A DNA stretch of 64,000 nt from JAHRVQ01 sp963976815 (GTDB lineage Bacteria > Pseudomonadota > Gammaproteobacteria > Pseudomonadales > Azotimanducaceae): positions 83,576-147,575 of the forward strand of contig CAXBLU010000011.1 in assembly GCA_963976815.1 (NCBI GenBank), given 5' to 3'. Position numbers and translations under genes: made by a program. The notes under the pieces are model-generated. The model worked only from the letters and a program-made list of their open reading frames with translations, had not been told where the DNA came from and ran no database searches. Positions within the stretch are counted from its first letter, which is position 1. Each line of letters opens with the position of its first letter. This document shows positions 28,579 through 38,390 of this stretch, one piece after another.

Positions 28579-29740
28579 AGCTCTTCTCCTGGCCCAGCAC
28601 CTGTTCCGCAATAAAAGACTTAATCAATTCCTGGCTGATTGGCGCAATCACCGGAATCATAATCTCTCGCAGGTAGCGCTCAACGTGATATTCCTTCGCG
28701 TAACCCATGCCGCCGTGGGTTAACACCGCCCTCTGACAGGCAGCCAGCGCGGCTTCTGCTGCAAGATATTTGGCACTATTGGCTTCAGCGCCACAGGACT
28801 GCCCCGAATCGTAAAGGCTCGCTGCCTTCCAAACCATTAACATCGCAGCCTCAAGGGACATCCAGTTTTCCGCAAGTGGATGTTGAATCGCCTGGTTCTT
28901 ACCTATGGTCCGATCAAACACAACCCGCTCCCGGGCATAGCGGCTGGCCTTTTCTAACGCTGCCTGACCAAGTCCAACCGCCTCAGAAGCAATTAAGATG
29001 CGTTCGGGATTAAGTCCGTGCAGCAAACACTTCCAACCATCGCCCTCCTCGCCAATTCGATCCGCCACGGGCACGATAAGATCATCGATAAAGAGCGCAT
29101 TAGAGTCGACTGCCCTGCGACCCATTTTTTCGATGAGGCGAACCTCAATTCGACTTCGATCCAGATCTGTATAAAACAATGAGAGGCCTTCGGTTGGTTT
29201 TTTGCAGTCAGCCAGATCAGTCGTTCGCGCAATGATCAGTATTTTGTCGGCGGTCTGGGCGGTGGTGGTCCATAGCTTTCGTCCATTAATAAGGTAGTTA
29301 TCTCCGTCTCGAACCGCACGGGTTGTTAATCGGGTGGTATTTAACCCCGCATCGGGTTCCGTTACCCCAAAACACGCCCGGGCCTCGCCTTTGATCAAGG
29401 GGGGCAAAAATCGGGATTTTTGCTCATCGGTACCAAAAACGACAATGGGATTAGGCCCAAAAAGGTTGAGATGTATTGCCGATGCACCGCTCATTCCTGC
29501 CCCCGAGCGGGCAATGGTGTGTGCCAGCACAACCGCTTCGGATATACCAAGACCTGCACCGCCATATGCTTCCGGCATCGCAATGCCTAACCATCCACCC
29601 TCGGTGATGGCCCGGACAAATTCTTCGGGAAATTTTCCATCGCTATCCCGGGCTAACCAGTAGTCGTCACCGAACCTTGCACAAATCTTTGCTACCGCCT
29701 CCTGAATGGAACACTGCTCTTCACTAAGGCCAAAATCCAT
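28574..29740 (-). CDS. Acyl-CoA dehydrogenase
   Basis: 388 residues, the usual length. Motifs: CFGVTEPDAGLNTTRL (FAD/substrate), INGRKLWTTTAQTADK, KMGRRAVDSNALFIDD, GHEGRIL-like stretch GLNPERILIASEAVG, YARERVVFDRTIGKNQ, and THGGMGYAKEYHVERYLRE near the end. The catalytic Glu is not assigned with certainty. It is divergent from the TetR regulator at 29945, with a palindrome between them, so it is probably repressed by it. Confidence 0.9.
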   Translation of the reverse strand: MDFGLSEEQCSIQEAVAKICARFGDDYWLARDSDGKFPEEFVRAITEGGWLGIAMPEAYGGAGLGISEAVVLAHTIARSGAGMSGASAIHLNLFGPNPIVVFGTDEQKSRFLPPLIKGEARACFGVTEPDAGLNTTRLTTRAVRDGDNYLINGRKLWTTTAQTADKILIIARTTDLADCKKPTEGLSLFYTDLDRSRIEVRLIEKMGRRAVDSNALFIDDLIVPVADRIGEEGDGWKCLLHGLNPERILIASEAVGLGQAALEKASRYARERVVFDRTIGKNQAIQHPLAENWMSLEAAMLMVWKAASLYDSGQSCGAEANSAKYLAAEAALAACQRAVLTHGGMGYAKEYHVERYLREIMIPVIAPISQELIKSFIAEQVLGQEKSY

Positions 29741-29858
29741 CTTTATCTCACCTAATTTCGAGGTTTATTATCTATATTATTGTTATTTATACCTATTATG
29801 GAACATACATTTTTGAAGACCATGCCAGTTCTCAATGGAAATGCAAACTACATCACCT

Positions 29859-29887
29859 AACTGAATATCTCCATTAAATATTCAGTT
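29859..29887. promoter_or_regulatory. Palindromic operator candidate for the TetR regulator
   Basis: Exact 10-base arms (aactgaatat at 29859-29868 and atattcagtt at 29878-29887) with a 9-base spacer sit in the divergent intergenic region. Size and position fit a TetR-family binding site. Confidence 0.55.
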
Positions 29888-29944
29888 TTGCAATCCAATA
29901 TACTGTTACCGTTCACAACTCAGTAAATTCGCAGGGATCGGGAA

Positions 29945-30628
29945 TTGGTTGAACCTACACGGCTAGTCAGAAAAAGAGAAAGAACCCGTCAAGCTTTAGT
30001 CGAAGCTGCCCGGAGCCTGGTGGAAGAAAGGGGCCACGAACGGCTTTCTATCCAGGATATTACTGATCGGGCTGATGTCGGTCTTGGGACCTTCTATAAC
30101 TACTTCGATAATAAACAGATGATATTCGAAGCAGCACTGGAAGGAATTCGCGAAAAGTTTGAAACTCGACTGACCACCCTTCGATCTTCCCTGTCCGATC
30201 CCGCCTCATTGGTTGCAGCAACCCTGCAGTTTTGTTTCTACGAAGCACTCGATAACGAAGAGTGGAAAAATTTTCTCTCAAAGAGCGGTCTAGAAGGTGA
30301 GTACCTTTTATTACAAAGTCAGGAACAATGCCTGGCCGATATTATGAGTGGCGCCCAGAGAGGACGCTTTAAAATAGACAATCCGACCTTTGTTGCCAAT
30401 TTGATTAACGGCATGGCCAAACATATCACCCACGAAATTGCCGGTGGTCGACTGGGTCGTGAAGCGATTCCAGATACCACTCGCTATATTCTCCGAATGC
30501 TCGGTTTACCCGAGCTAGTGGCTAAAGCAGTAACACAAACACCATTGCCACCGGTGGCGGCGCAGCAGAGACGTGTACTCAAAGAGGTATTACCGCATCT
30601 TCAACGCACGGCGGTTGAACAAATCTAG
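29945..30628 (+). CDS. TetR-family transcriptional regulator
   Basis: 227 residues from a TTG start preceded by AGGGATCGGGA. The N-terminal helix-turn-helix is clear (RERTRQALVEAARSLVEERG, then ISI-type LSIQDITDRADVGLGTFYNYF at about 37-57). The C-terminal ligand domain is of unknown specificity. The gene is divergent from the acyl-CoA dehydrogenase at 28574 and upstream of the indolepyruvate oxidoreductase, so it probably controls acyl-CoA metabolism, likely its own promoter and the dehydrogenase through the palindrome at 29859-29887. Confidence 0.9.
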   Translation: MVEPTRLVRKRERTRQALVEAARSLVEERGHERLSIQDITDRADVGLGTFYNYFDNKQMIFEAALEGIREKFETRLTTLRSSLSDPASLVAATLQFCFYEALDNEEWKNFLSKSGLEGEYLLLQSQEQCLADIMSGAQRGRFKIDNPTFVANLINGMAKHITHEIAGGRLGREAIPDTTRYILRMLGLPELVAKAVTQTPLPPVAAQQRRVLKEVLPHLQRTAVEQI

Positions 30629-30937
30629 GCAACTGGTAACATGCGCCCCGAGACGTAACCCGTCTCAAACTCTAGATGATGGCCGGTGACCCTGGCCAGG
30701 AATCTGACAATACGATTTCCTGACAGTGATCCTGTGACGGAGTAGTTATGCGATTGATCGACCTATGCTTACGAGCCTATCGGGTTCTGTTTTTTAGCCA
30801 TGTTTCTGGCCAGTCCTTTGGCCCTGTTTTTCGACAACCTTTCCGCTATCTAGCAATTAATCACCCTCACTTTGATCATCCGACTTTTGATCCTCGGATT
30901 AATGTCGCGTCATGTCCCAATCTAGTGGAGAGTCTCA
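30629..30937. other. Intergenic gap, no convincing gene
   Basis: This 309-base stretch between the TetR gene and the indolepyruvate oxidoreductase holds a 66-codon frame (30748-30948) that overlaps the next gene start, has no family resemblance, and is probably chance. The promoter of the oxidoreductase is likely here. No clear terminator is visible after the TetR gene. Confidence 0.5.
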
Positions 30938-33900
30938 ATGGTCATTAATAAGGTCCAGCTCGAAGATAAATACACCCAGGATACCGGCCGCGTATTCCTC
31001 ACAGGAAGTCAGGCCCTCGCCAGACTCCCCATGTTGCAGCAAGAACGAGATAAGGCCCACGGACTCAGCACAGCGGGATTCATATCTGGATATAGAGGGT
31101 CACCCCTCGGCGGTCTGGACAAAACCCTTTGGCAAGCCAGCGCCTACCTCAAAGAACATAATATTTATTTCCAGCCCGGCGTGAATGAAGATCTGGCGGC
31201 CACATCAGTCTGGGGCTCACAGCAGGTCAATATTTTTGAAGGGGCTAAATACGACGGCGTTTTTGCCATGTGGTATGGCAAGGGACCAGGTGTAGACCGG
31301 TCCGGCGACGTTTTTAAACATGCAAACCATGCGGGTACCTCCAAACACGGAGGTGTTCTGGTGGTTGCCGGGGATGACCATGGTTGTAAATCCTCAACCC
31401 TACCCCACCAAACTGAATATGCATTTGTGGATGCAATGATCCCTATCCTAAATCCCGCGGGGGTTCAGGAAGTCATCGACCTGGGGCTTATGGGCTGGGC
31501 AATGTCCCGCTACAGCGGCTGTTGGGTTGCATTAAAGACAATTGCTGAAACCGTTGATGCCTCCTATTCAACCTTAATTGACGCGCCGGGTTTTGAGATT
31601 AAAACACCCCAGACTAGTTTGGACGTTCACGCCAGGTGGCCCGACAAACCCCTCGAGCAGGAAATGCGCCTGCACAACCAAAAACTCAACGCGGTGTTGG
31701 AGTTCGCCAAACTCAATAAGCTGGACAGGATCACGATCGATAGTCCCAAACCACGCATCGGTATTGTCTCAACGGGTAAGTCCTATCTTGATGTGCTTCA
31801 GGCGTTACAGGACCTTGGTATTGAGGATGATCTGGCGGCGGAAATTGGTCTGAGAGTTTACAAGGTTGGTATGCCATGGCCCCTCGAACCCGACGGCATT
31901 CGCGAATTTGCATCGGGCCTGGACGAAGTTATTGTAGTTGAAGAAAAGCGCGGCTTGATCGAAGACCAGCTGACCAGTGAACTTTATAACTGGCACTCGG
32001 ATGTCCGACCTACTGTTGTCGGCAAACGTAATGAGAAAGGCGAATGGCTGCTGCCAGCTACCGGTGAGCTGACCCCCGCAGTCATCGCCAGAGCACTTTG
32101 TACTCGCATTACCAGAATTTATAACAGCGAGAAGATTGAGCGGCGTCTTGAGTTCTTAAACGACAAAGAACAGTATTTAAATCGACCTAAAGATCTCGTT
32201 GAACGAACACCACACTTTTGTTCAGGCTGTCCCCATAACACCTCAACCGTTGTACCGATTGGCAGTCGCGCGATGGGCGGAATCGGTTGCCACTACATGG
32301 CAACCTGGATGGACCGGGAAACGGACACCTTTACCCAAATGGGCGGCGAAGGTGCGACCTGGATCGGTCAAGCACCCTTCACCGAAACCCAACACGTGTT
32401 CCAGAATCTAGGGGACGGTACTTATTTTCACTCTGGCTTACTTGCCATTCGTGCAGCCATTGCCTCGGGCGTCAATATTACCTACAAAATTCTCTATAAC
32501 GATGCCGTCGCGATGACCGGCGGCCAGCCGGTGGACGGCCAGTTGTCCGTGGTTAAGATTGCCCACCAACTGCATGGGGAAGGGATTGCTCGAATTGCGG
32601 TTTGCAGCGACGATATCGAAAAGTACACCCGCAGTAATTTCCCCGCGGGCACTACCTATACTCACCGGGATGATCTGGATGCATTGCAGTGTGAACTGCG
32701 GGAATACCAGGGTGCCTCGGTCATCATTTATGACCAGACCTGTGCAGCCGAAAAGCGAAGACGACGAAAACGCGGTTTGATGCCGGACCCAGAAATTCGT
32801 CCGTTTATTAACACAGCGGTATGTGAAGGTTGTGGTGATTGTGGCAAGCAGTCGAATTGTCTATCCGTTGTGCCCGACGAAACCCCCTATGGCCGCAAGC
32901 GAAAGATTGAGCAGTCGAGTTGCAATAAGGACATGAGCTGTGTCAAAGGCTTCTGTCCAAGTTTTGTCACGGTCACCGGCGGCAGCATTCGCACCGCTGC
33001 GGTCACGCCAGCGAGCTTTGATTTTTCTCAAATCCCCGAACCTGTATTACCGGTCCATGATCAACCCTACGGTGTGGTACTCGCTGGAGTGGGCGGCACT
33101 GGTGTCACAACCCTCGGCGCTATTCTCGGTATGGCAGCCCACATCGAGGGCAAAGGCGCATCGGTCCTGGATATGACCGGTCTTGCGCAAAAATTTGGCG
33201 CTGTGATTACCCACCTACAGGTTGCCAATAAAGCCGAGGATATTCATGCCGCCCGAATTGCCGCGGGTGGTGCAAAATTGGTCATCGGTTGTGATCTGGT
33301 TGTGGCTGCCTCAAATGACAGCATGGTAAAGGTCGATCGGGGCCAGGCCGCGGCCATCATCAATGGCCACGAGGCGATGACCGCAGAATTTACCCGCAAC
33401 CCCGATGCAAAATTTCCGGCGAAATCCATGCACGACATTATCAAAGAGTGTGTCGGCGACGAAACCACGGATTTTGTTGACGCCACCGAAGTTGTCGAAA
33501 ACTTGCTCGGTGACACTATGGCCGCCAACGTTTTCCTCACGGGTTATGCCTACCAGAAAGGTCTTATCCCCATCAGCAGTGAAGCGATCATTGAGGCTAT
33601 ACGGCTTAATGGCGCAGCCGTTGATGAAAACCTAACGGCATTTAACCTGGGTAGATTAAAAGCCCATAACCCGGCAGCGGCTCAATACGGCGAAGAAGAG
33701 ATTGTTGAGCCACAAATTTTTGAGGAGCTGGTGGCGGATCGCAGGGCCTATTTGGTTGCTTACCAGAACGAGTCACTCGCGACCCTGTACCAGGCAAAAG
33801 TTGAAGCTATTACCCAGAAGTTCGGCGAAGACATCGGCTTAATTGTTGCTCGATATTACTTCAAGGTTCTAGCCTATAAGGATGAATATGAAGTTGCCCG

Positions 33901-34369
33901 CCTCTACTCCGACGGTCGTTTCAAAGCGGCATTAGCCGAGGAGTTTGAAGGTGACTACAAACTTTCGATTCACCTGGCTCCCCCCTTACTTGCACCCGTG
34001 GACAAACACAGCGGCCTCCCTAGAAAGCTGACCTTTGGCAGTTGGATATTTCCAATGTTTACCCTGATGGCAAAACTCAAATTCCTCCGGGGTACCGCTT
34101 TAGATCCATTCGGTTACACAAAAGACCGCAAACTTGAGCGAGAAATTCGACAGGATTATGAGCAGCTCCTAGACAAGGTCTTAAGCCTCGATAAGTTGGA
34201 CGCGCCTGCGCTACGGACGCTACTTGCATTGCCTGAGAAAATACGCGGCTATGGCTATATTAAGGAACGCAACTTCAAATCTACCCAATTTGAAAAAGAC
34301 CAACTACTCGCAAGACTGACCGCCCAGCCTGAAGCGATCAAGATATTTGATCCTAAAGCTGCAGCCTAA
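30938..34369 (+). CDS. Indolepyruvate ferredoxin oxidoreductase family protein (fused alpha/gamma)
   Basis: 1143 residues, a full-length fused enzyme of the type common in beta- and gammaproteobacteria. The order is an N-terminal pyrimidine-binding domain, the TPP domain from about residue 425 (CSGCPHNTS, GGIGCHYMATWM, TQMGGEGATWIG, then NDAVAMTGGQP), a cysteine-rich 4Fe-4S region (VCEGCGDCGKQSNC and CNKDMSCVKGFCPSF), and a C-terminal gamma-type domain (GVGGTGVTTLGAILG). It decarboxylates aryl- or branched 2-oxoacids to acyl-CoA with reduction of ferredoxin. The neighbouring leucine-dehydrogenase-like gene (34484) can supply 2-oxoacids. Confidence 0.92.
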   Translation: MVINKVQLEDKYTQDTGRVFLTGSQALARLPMLQQERDKAHGLSTAGFISGYRGSPLGGLDKTLWQASAYLKEHNIYFQPGVNEDLAATSVWGSQQVNIFEGAKYDGVFAMWYGKGPGVDRSGDVFKHANHAGTSKHGGVLVVAGDDHGCKSSTLPHQTEYAFVDAMIPILNPAGVQEVIDLGLMGWAMSRYSGCWVALKTIAETVDASYSTLIDAPGFEIKTPQTSLDVHARWPDKPLEQEMRLHNQKLNAVLEFAKLNKLDRITIDSPKPRIGIVSTGKSYLDVLQALQDLGIEDDLAAEIGLRVYKVGMPWPLEPDGIREFASGLDEVIVVEEKRGLIEDQLTSELYNWHSDVRPTVVGKRNEKGEWLLPATGELTPAVIARALCTRITRIYNSEKIERRLEFLNDKEQYLNRPKDLVERTPHFCSGCPHNTSTVVPIGSRAMGGIGCHYMATWMDRETDTFTQMGGEGATWIGQAPFTETQHVFQNLGDGTYFHSGLLAIRAAIASGVNITYKILYNDAVAMTGGQPVDGQLSVVKIAHQLHGEGIARIAVCSDDIEKYTRSNFPAGTTYTHRDDLDALQCELREYQGASVIIYDQTCAAEKRRRRKRGLMPDPEIRPFINTAVCEGCGDCGKQSNCLSVVPDETPYGRKRKIEQSSCNKDMSCVKGFCPSFVTVTGGSIRTAAVTPASFDFSQIPEPVLPVHDQPYGVVLAGVGGTGVTTLGAILGMAAHIEGKGASVLDMTGLAQKFGAVITHLQVANKAEDIHAARIAAGGAKLVIGCDLVVAASNDSMVKVDRGQAAAIINGHEAMTAEFTRNPDAKFPAKSMHDIIKECVGDETTDFVDATEVVENLLGDTMAANVFLTGYAYQKGLIPISSEAIIEAIRLNGAAVDENLTAFNLGRLKAHNPAAAQYGEEEIVEPQIFEELVADRRAYLVAYQNESLATLYQAKVEAITQKFGEDIGLIVARYYFKVLAYKDEYEVARLYSDGRFKAALAEEFEGDYKLSIHLAPPLLAPVDKHSGLPRKLTFGSWIFPMFTLMAKLKFLRGTALDPFGYTKDRKLEREIRQDYEQLLDKVLSLDKLDAPALRTLLALPEKIRGYGYIKERNFKSTQFEKDQLLARLTAQPEAIKIFDPKAAA

Positions 34370-34400
34370 AAGCCGAATCAAACGCACCAATACGAGAACC

Positions 34401-34470
34401 ACTAATTAAGAGCCCTGAATTGAGAGCACTGAATTGAGAGCTCTGAAGCAAGAGCCATAAATCAAGAGAC
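34401..34470. repeat. 14-bp tandem repeat (five units)
   Basis: Five consecutive 14-base units fill exactly 70 bases. Units 2 and 3 (34415-34428, 34429-34442) differ in the last two bases only, and units 1, 4 and 5 are more diverged. They lie in the gap before the leucine-dehydrogenase-like gene, just upstream of its ribosome site. Confidence 0.65.
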
Positions 34471-34483
34471 AAAAGAGAGCAAT

Positions 34484-35572
34484 ATGTTGATAGAGGTACT
34501 GGACGCAAAATCATTTGAAGATTTTGCTGACCACGAAAAAGTTGTACGTTGTCACGATCCGAAGAGCGGCCTGTTGGCGCTTATCGCCATTCACAACCGC
34601 AATCTTGGCCCCGCTCTGGGGGGTTGCCGGATGCGCCCCTATGAAAACGAGCAGGACGCGATTACCGATGTGCTGCGCTTGTCCCGGGGTATGACCTACA
34701 AGTCTGCCCTGGCCTCTCTGCCACTGGGCGGCGGTAAATCAGTCATTATCGGCGACCCTTCAAATGGTAAATCGGAAGCTTTACTGCGTGCCATGGGGGA
34801 GTTCATCAACACCCTAAATGGTGCGTATATTGGCGCAGAAGATTCCGGCACCAGCGTTGCTGATCTGCGCATAATGCACGAGGTCACCGAACATGTAGCG
34901 GGAATACACGAACGCAAATTGAGTGATGGCAGCACCGCAAACGGAGACCCCTCTCCATCAACGGCCTACGGTGTTCTCCAAGGTATCAAAGCCAGTCTAA
35001 AGCATCGCTTCAAATCCGATTCTGTGGATGGTGTCAGGATAGCGGTACAGGGCGTCGGTAACGTTGGCCGAAACCTCGTGAACCTGTTAGTCAAAGAAGG
35101 CGCGGAGGTGCTCATTTCAGATGCCTATGAACCCGCCATTCAACGCGTACTGGACCTACATTCGGTACAGGTCATTAACAACGATGACATTCACAAACAA
35201 CAAGTTGATGTCTATGCGCCCTGCGCACTCGGCGGTGGTTTGAACACATCCACGCTGGTTGAGATTCAGGCGCCGATTGTTGCGGGTGCTGCAAATAATC
35301 AACTCGCTAATGACGGTGCAGGGCAATACCTGTTTCATAAAGGTACGCTCTATGCGCCGGATTTTGTGATTAATGCCGGGGGCATTATTGATATTTTCTA
35401 TGAGCGACGCGGATATGACCATGGAAATGTGCTTAGGCACATCAACAAGATCCAAGATACGTTAGGGGAAATTTTTACCTACTCCGAAGAGCATCAGGTA
35501 CCCACCCATGTTACCGCTGAGAAGCTAGGTGAATCACGGTTCCTGGGCATAGATATTAGTGACGTCGCTTAA
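34484..35572 (+). CDS. Leucine/valine dehydrogenase-like Glu/Leu/Phe/Val dehydrogenase
   Basis: 362 residues. Family motifs: the catalytic glycine-rich segment LGGCRMRPYENE, LSRGMTYKSALASLPLGGGKSVI with the catalytic lysines, and the NAD Rossmann motif VQGVGNVGRNL. The order and length match leucine dehydrogenase. It converts branched amino acids to 2-oxoacids with NAD. It lies 114 bases after the indolepyruvate oxidoreductase on the same strand, which together suggests branched-chain or aromatic amino-acid catabolism. Confidence 0.88.
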   Translation: MLIEVLDAKSFEDFADHEKVVRCHDPKSGLLALIAIHNRNLGPALGGCRMRPYENEQDAITDVLRLSRGMTYKSALASLPLGGGKSVIIGDPSNGKSEALLRAMGEFINTLNGAYIGAEDSGTSVADLRIMHEVTEHVAGIHERKLSDGSTANGDPSPSTAYGVLQGIKASLKHRFKSDSVDGVRIAVQGVGNVGRNLVNLLVKEGAEVLISDAYEPAIQRVLDLHSVQVINNDDIHKQQVDVYAPCALGGGLNTSTLVEIQAPIVAGAANNQLANDGAGQYLFHKGTLYAPDFVINAGGIIDIFYERRGYDHGNVLRHINKIQDTLGEIFTYSEEHQVPTHVTAEKLGESRFLGIDISDVA

Positions 35573-35602
35573 CGGCTAAGCGACATCACTGTCTCTAGCT
35601 GA

Positions 35603-36817
35603 CTACAGACCCAACACCATCTTGGCCATAATATTCCGCTGGATTTCATTCGATCCTGCGTAGATTGCAACCTTGCGTGTGTTGAAATATGCCGGCGCAG
35701 TTGCCGCGGCATATTCTGGTCCGATGGGATCAAATTCCACATTCTTGAGCACGCCGGAATTGTCGAAGGGGATGGTGTAGTTACCTACCGCTTCAACCGC
35801 AAGTTCCGTTAGGGCCTGCTGCAGTTCGGTGCCACGACATTTTAAGAGGGAAGATTCCGGTCCAACATTTTTACCGGTACTGAGACTGCTGAGAATACGT
35901 AGCTCGGTAAATTCCATCGCATGAATTTCAATTTCCAGTTGGCTAAGTTTTCGCTGGAAATCTTCATCGTCAATCAATTTGGAACCGTCGGAAGCCAATT
36001 CTGCTTCCGCCATGCGTCTTAGACCCGACAACCCTGCCTTTAATCCGTGGGAATAGGCGTTGCCTCGCTCAAACTCGAGCAGGTACTTGGCATAGGTCCA
36101 ACCTTTGCCTTCTTCACCAATTCGATTCTCAACGGGCACACGCACATCGGTGAAATGGACCTCGTTGATTTCCTGATGACCTTCAGCCGGTCCATCTATG
36201 GTAATAATGGGTCGAACTTCGATACCCGGCGTTTTCATGTCAATCAGGAGAAAGGAAATACCCATCTGACGAATGTTCTCGTCACTGGTCCGAACCAGAC
36301 AAAAAATCATATCCGCGTACTGGCCCAGGGTGTTCCAGGTCTTTTGTCCATTTACAACATACTCATCACCGTCACGAACCGCTTTGGTGCGAAGTGAAGC
36401 CAGATCGCTTCCCGCTCCGGGCTCTGAATACCCCTGACACCACCAGGCTTTACTCGACAGGATATCCGGCAGGTATTTTGCTTTTTGCTCTTCAGAGCCA
36501 TATTTCATAATGACAGGCGCAACCATCGACTGGCCAAAAGGCATGATCCCAGGTGTGTCCGCCGCAGCCATTTCAAGATCAAAGAGATATCGCTCGGTTG
36601 GCGAGAAATCTGGTCCACCCAACTCTGCTGGCCAGTTGAGTCCAGCCCAACCTTTCTTATAGAGCGCCTGCTGCCAATAAACGTGGTCTTCCTTGTCTAG
36701 GTGACCGTTGGCGCTGCGTCTATGACGCTGCTGCATTTCCTCGGGATAGTTATCTTTGATCCAATTGCGTACTTCCAATTGGAATGCGAAGTCTGCTTCG
36801 CTGAATTTCAGATCCAT
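35603..36817 (-). CDS. Acyl-CoA dehydrogenase
   Basis: 404 residues. Motifs: YSEPGAGSDLASLRT (FAD side), VNGQKTWNTLGQYADM, NEVHFTDVRVPVENRIGEEGKGWTYAKYLLEFERG (the Glu-containing family segment), and the C-terminal YAGSNEIQRNIMAKMVLGL. The GSNEIQRN ending is typical of medium- to long-chain or steroid-type dehydrogenases of this group. It is convergent with the leucine dehydrogenase-like gene and follows the aldolase-like gene at 36897 by 79 bases, so co-transcription is possible. Confidence 0.9.
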   Translation of the reverse strand: MDLKFSEADFAFQLEVRNWIKDNYPEEMQQRHRRSANGHLDKEDHVYWQQALYKKGWAGLNWPAELGGPDFSPTERYLFDLEMAAADTPGIMPFGQSMVAPVIMKYGSEEQKAKYLPDILSSKAWWCQGYSEPGAGSDLASLRTKAVRDGDEYVVNGQKTWNTLGQYADMIFCLVRTSDENIRQMGISFLLIDMKTPGIEVRPIITIDGPAEGHQEINEVHFTDVRVPVENRIGEEGKGWTYAKYLLEFERGNAYSHGLKAGLSGLRRMAEAELASDGSKLIDDEDFQRKLSQLEIEIHAMEFTELRILSSLSTGKNVGPESSLLKCRGTELQQALTELAVEAVGNYTIPFDNSGVLKNVEFDPIGPEYAAATAPAYFNTRKVAIYAGSNEIQRNIMAKMVLGL

Positions 36818-36896
36818 AGTTGGCTCGGCTTAAATTTTAAGGTGGCTAGTAAAAGGTGGTTATTATAAGTATCTCGACATGAGATGCCACGGGGGG

Positions 36897-38243
36897 TTAT
36901 ACACTCTTCGCACGGCCCTCGACAATCTGGACAAAAGACCTGGTTTGTAGTTCAGCCACGGTCAAACCGGAGGCCAGGACCTCGGTTTCAACCAGGGCGC
37001 CGCATTGCAGCCCGTTGACAAAGAAGTTAACCAGGCCCTGTCCGGTGGCGGCGTCATCAAAGGTATTGCCCGATAATGAGGCCTGGGCCGCGGTTTCGAT
37101 AAAGCGTTTTAGCCGGATCTGGGCTTCTTCCAACCCCTGCAAATAAAAGTAAAAAACCGCAGCAAACCGCACCGGTATTTGCGCTGGATTTAAATCCCAG
37201 CCCTGATAAATACCTAGCCTCATTGAATGCAAAATATTGTCAAAATGTAATTGCCATGCACTGGCGACAATCTGCCGATTTTCATTAAGTTCTGTCTCCG
37301 CCAGATCCGCCCCCTTGTGGAGAGGAATAGGCATGATGTTGGTGATGCCATCACAGACGTTCACGCCGGTCCCCGTTAATCCGGCAATCAGCATCTGCCG
37401 AGCAAAATCCGCGGCACTATGGGTGTGGGATTGAAAGGAAGAGGCAACATTACAGCTGGCTGTGTAATCAAATGTACCCAGTACCACCGTCGTGACCCGC
37501 CCTGCTCCGGCGTCGACCAGTTGCCGCAGACCAAACTGGCCAGTTTCGTTAAACAACATTTGGACATTTTCGAGCATCAGTTCAACCCGGATTGTCCCGG
37601 GTAAAATGCCGGTTCGATTTTCCAGTAGCTCAATAGCTTTACACAAAACCTGTACCTGAATCATCGAAGTCACTTTTGGCAAGGTGACATAAAAAACAGG
37701 CGGGAACTGCCCAGATGCCGCCACAACCAGCCTCGAAACAAAAAGATCCAGGGTTCTTAAGCTACGGACCTTGGCTTCTTCTGTTAATGCTTTGATTCGT
37801 ATACCAACACTCGCGGGTAGTTCGTCCCGTTGCAGACCCTCTGCCATCGCCTCAGCGGCACTGGCAACGTGATCATCTTCTTCTTTATCGGTGCGGGTGC
37901 CGTAACCATCCTCAAAATCCGCCCGGTGATCTTCGATTGGCTCGGCCTTCAACTTCTCTCCGACTCGCGTAAAAACTGCCGCCGCGAGTTCTGGGGAATG
38001 GCTAATACCCAAATTGCTGGCAAACATTTCCGGGCTCTGGGCGTACTCAACAAAGTGCCGCTGGGCCAATCCACCAATCTTGGCAGTTGCTCCCGATTTA
38101 TAAAGATGGGCGCCACCGTAAAGCGTATGAACCGGCTGGCGTAGCGGGCTTTCACCGGGAAAACGAGTGGCATATGCCTGGTTGGCAACGGCGAGCTGTT
38201 CCATTAGTGGTACCAGGCTCTCTTGATCGATAGTGGTTTGCAT
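36897..38243 (-). CDS. DUF6986-type aldolase/citrate-lyase-fold protein
   Basis: 448 residues from the ATG at 38243. An upstream in-frame ATG (38297) would add 18 residues. The protein shows HpcH/HpaI-like features: ADFEDGYG (metal Asp/Glu), PKVTSMIQVQVL, RVELMLENVQMLFN and TSCNVASSFQSHTHS. I recall this as the DUF6986 family, uncharacterised and distant from malate synthase and citramalyl-CoA lyase. A C-C lyase or ligase role with an acyl-CoA or ketoacid is plausible. The N-terminal HTLYGGAHLYKSG is typical of the family. It sits upstream of an acyl-CoA dehydrogenase and divergent from hemF. Confidence 0.72.
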   Translation of the reverse strand: MQTTIDQESLVPLMEQLAVANQAYATRFPGESPLRQPVHTLYGGAHLYKSGATAKIGGLAQRHFVEYAQSPEMFASNLGISHSPELAAAVFTRVGEKLKAEPIEDHRADFEDGYGTRTDKEEDDHVASAAEAMAEGLQRDELPASVGIRIKALTEEAKVRSLRTLDLFVSRLVVAASGQFPPVFYVTLPKVTSMIQVQVLCKAIELLENRTGILPGTIRVELMLENVQMLFNETGQFGLRQLVDAGAGRVTTVVLGTFDYTASCNVASSFQSHTHSAADFARQMLIAGLTGTGVNVCDGITNIMPIPLHKGADLAETELNENRQIVASAWQLHFDNILHSMRLGIYQGWDLNPAQIPVRFAAVFYFYLQGLEEAQIRLKRFIETAAQASLSGNTFDDAATGQGLVNFFVNGLQCGALVETEVLASGLTVAELQTRSFVQIVEGRAKSV

Positions 38244-38390
38244 GGTCGGTTGCCTTTTGGTTCGGAAGCTTAAGTCCGGCGATTCTGATGGCGCCATAAT
38301 ATAGAATCCGCAGTTGACCTACATCATGCAATTCCACTCGGGTTTGCGCTAAGGTGTGCCCCTCAACTTATACGACCGACAGCGATTTTA

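Noticed and set aside
30748..30948. 66-codon frame before the indolepyruvate oxidoreductase
   Set aside because: It overlaps the start of a clear gene, has no family features, and lacks a good ribosome site.
36897..38243. DUF6986 protein as a malate synthase or citramalyl-CoA lyase
   Set aside because: Key segments of those enzymes are not all present, and only the broad aldolase-type fold is supported.
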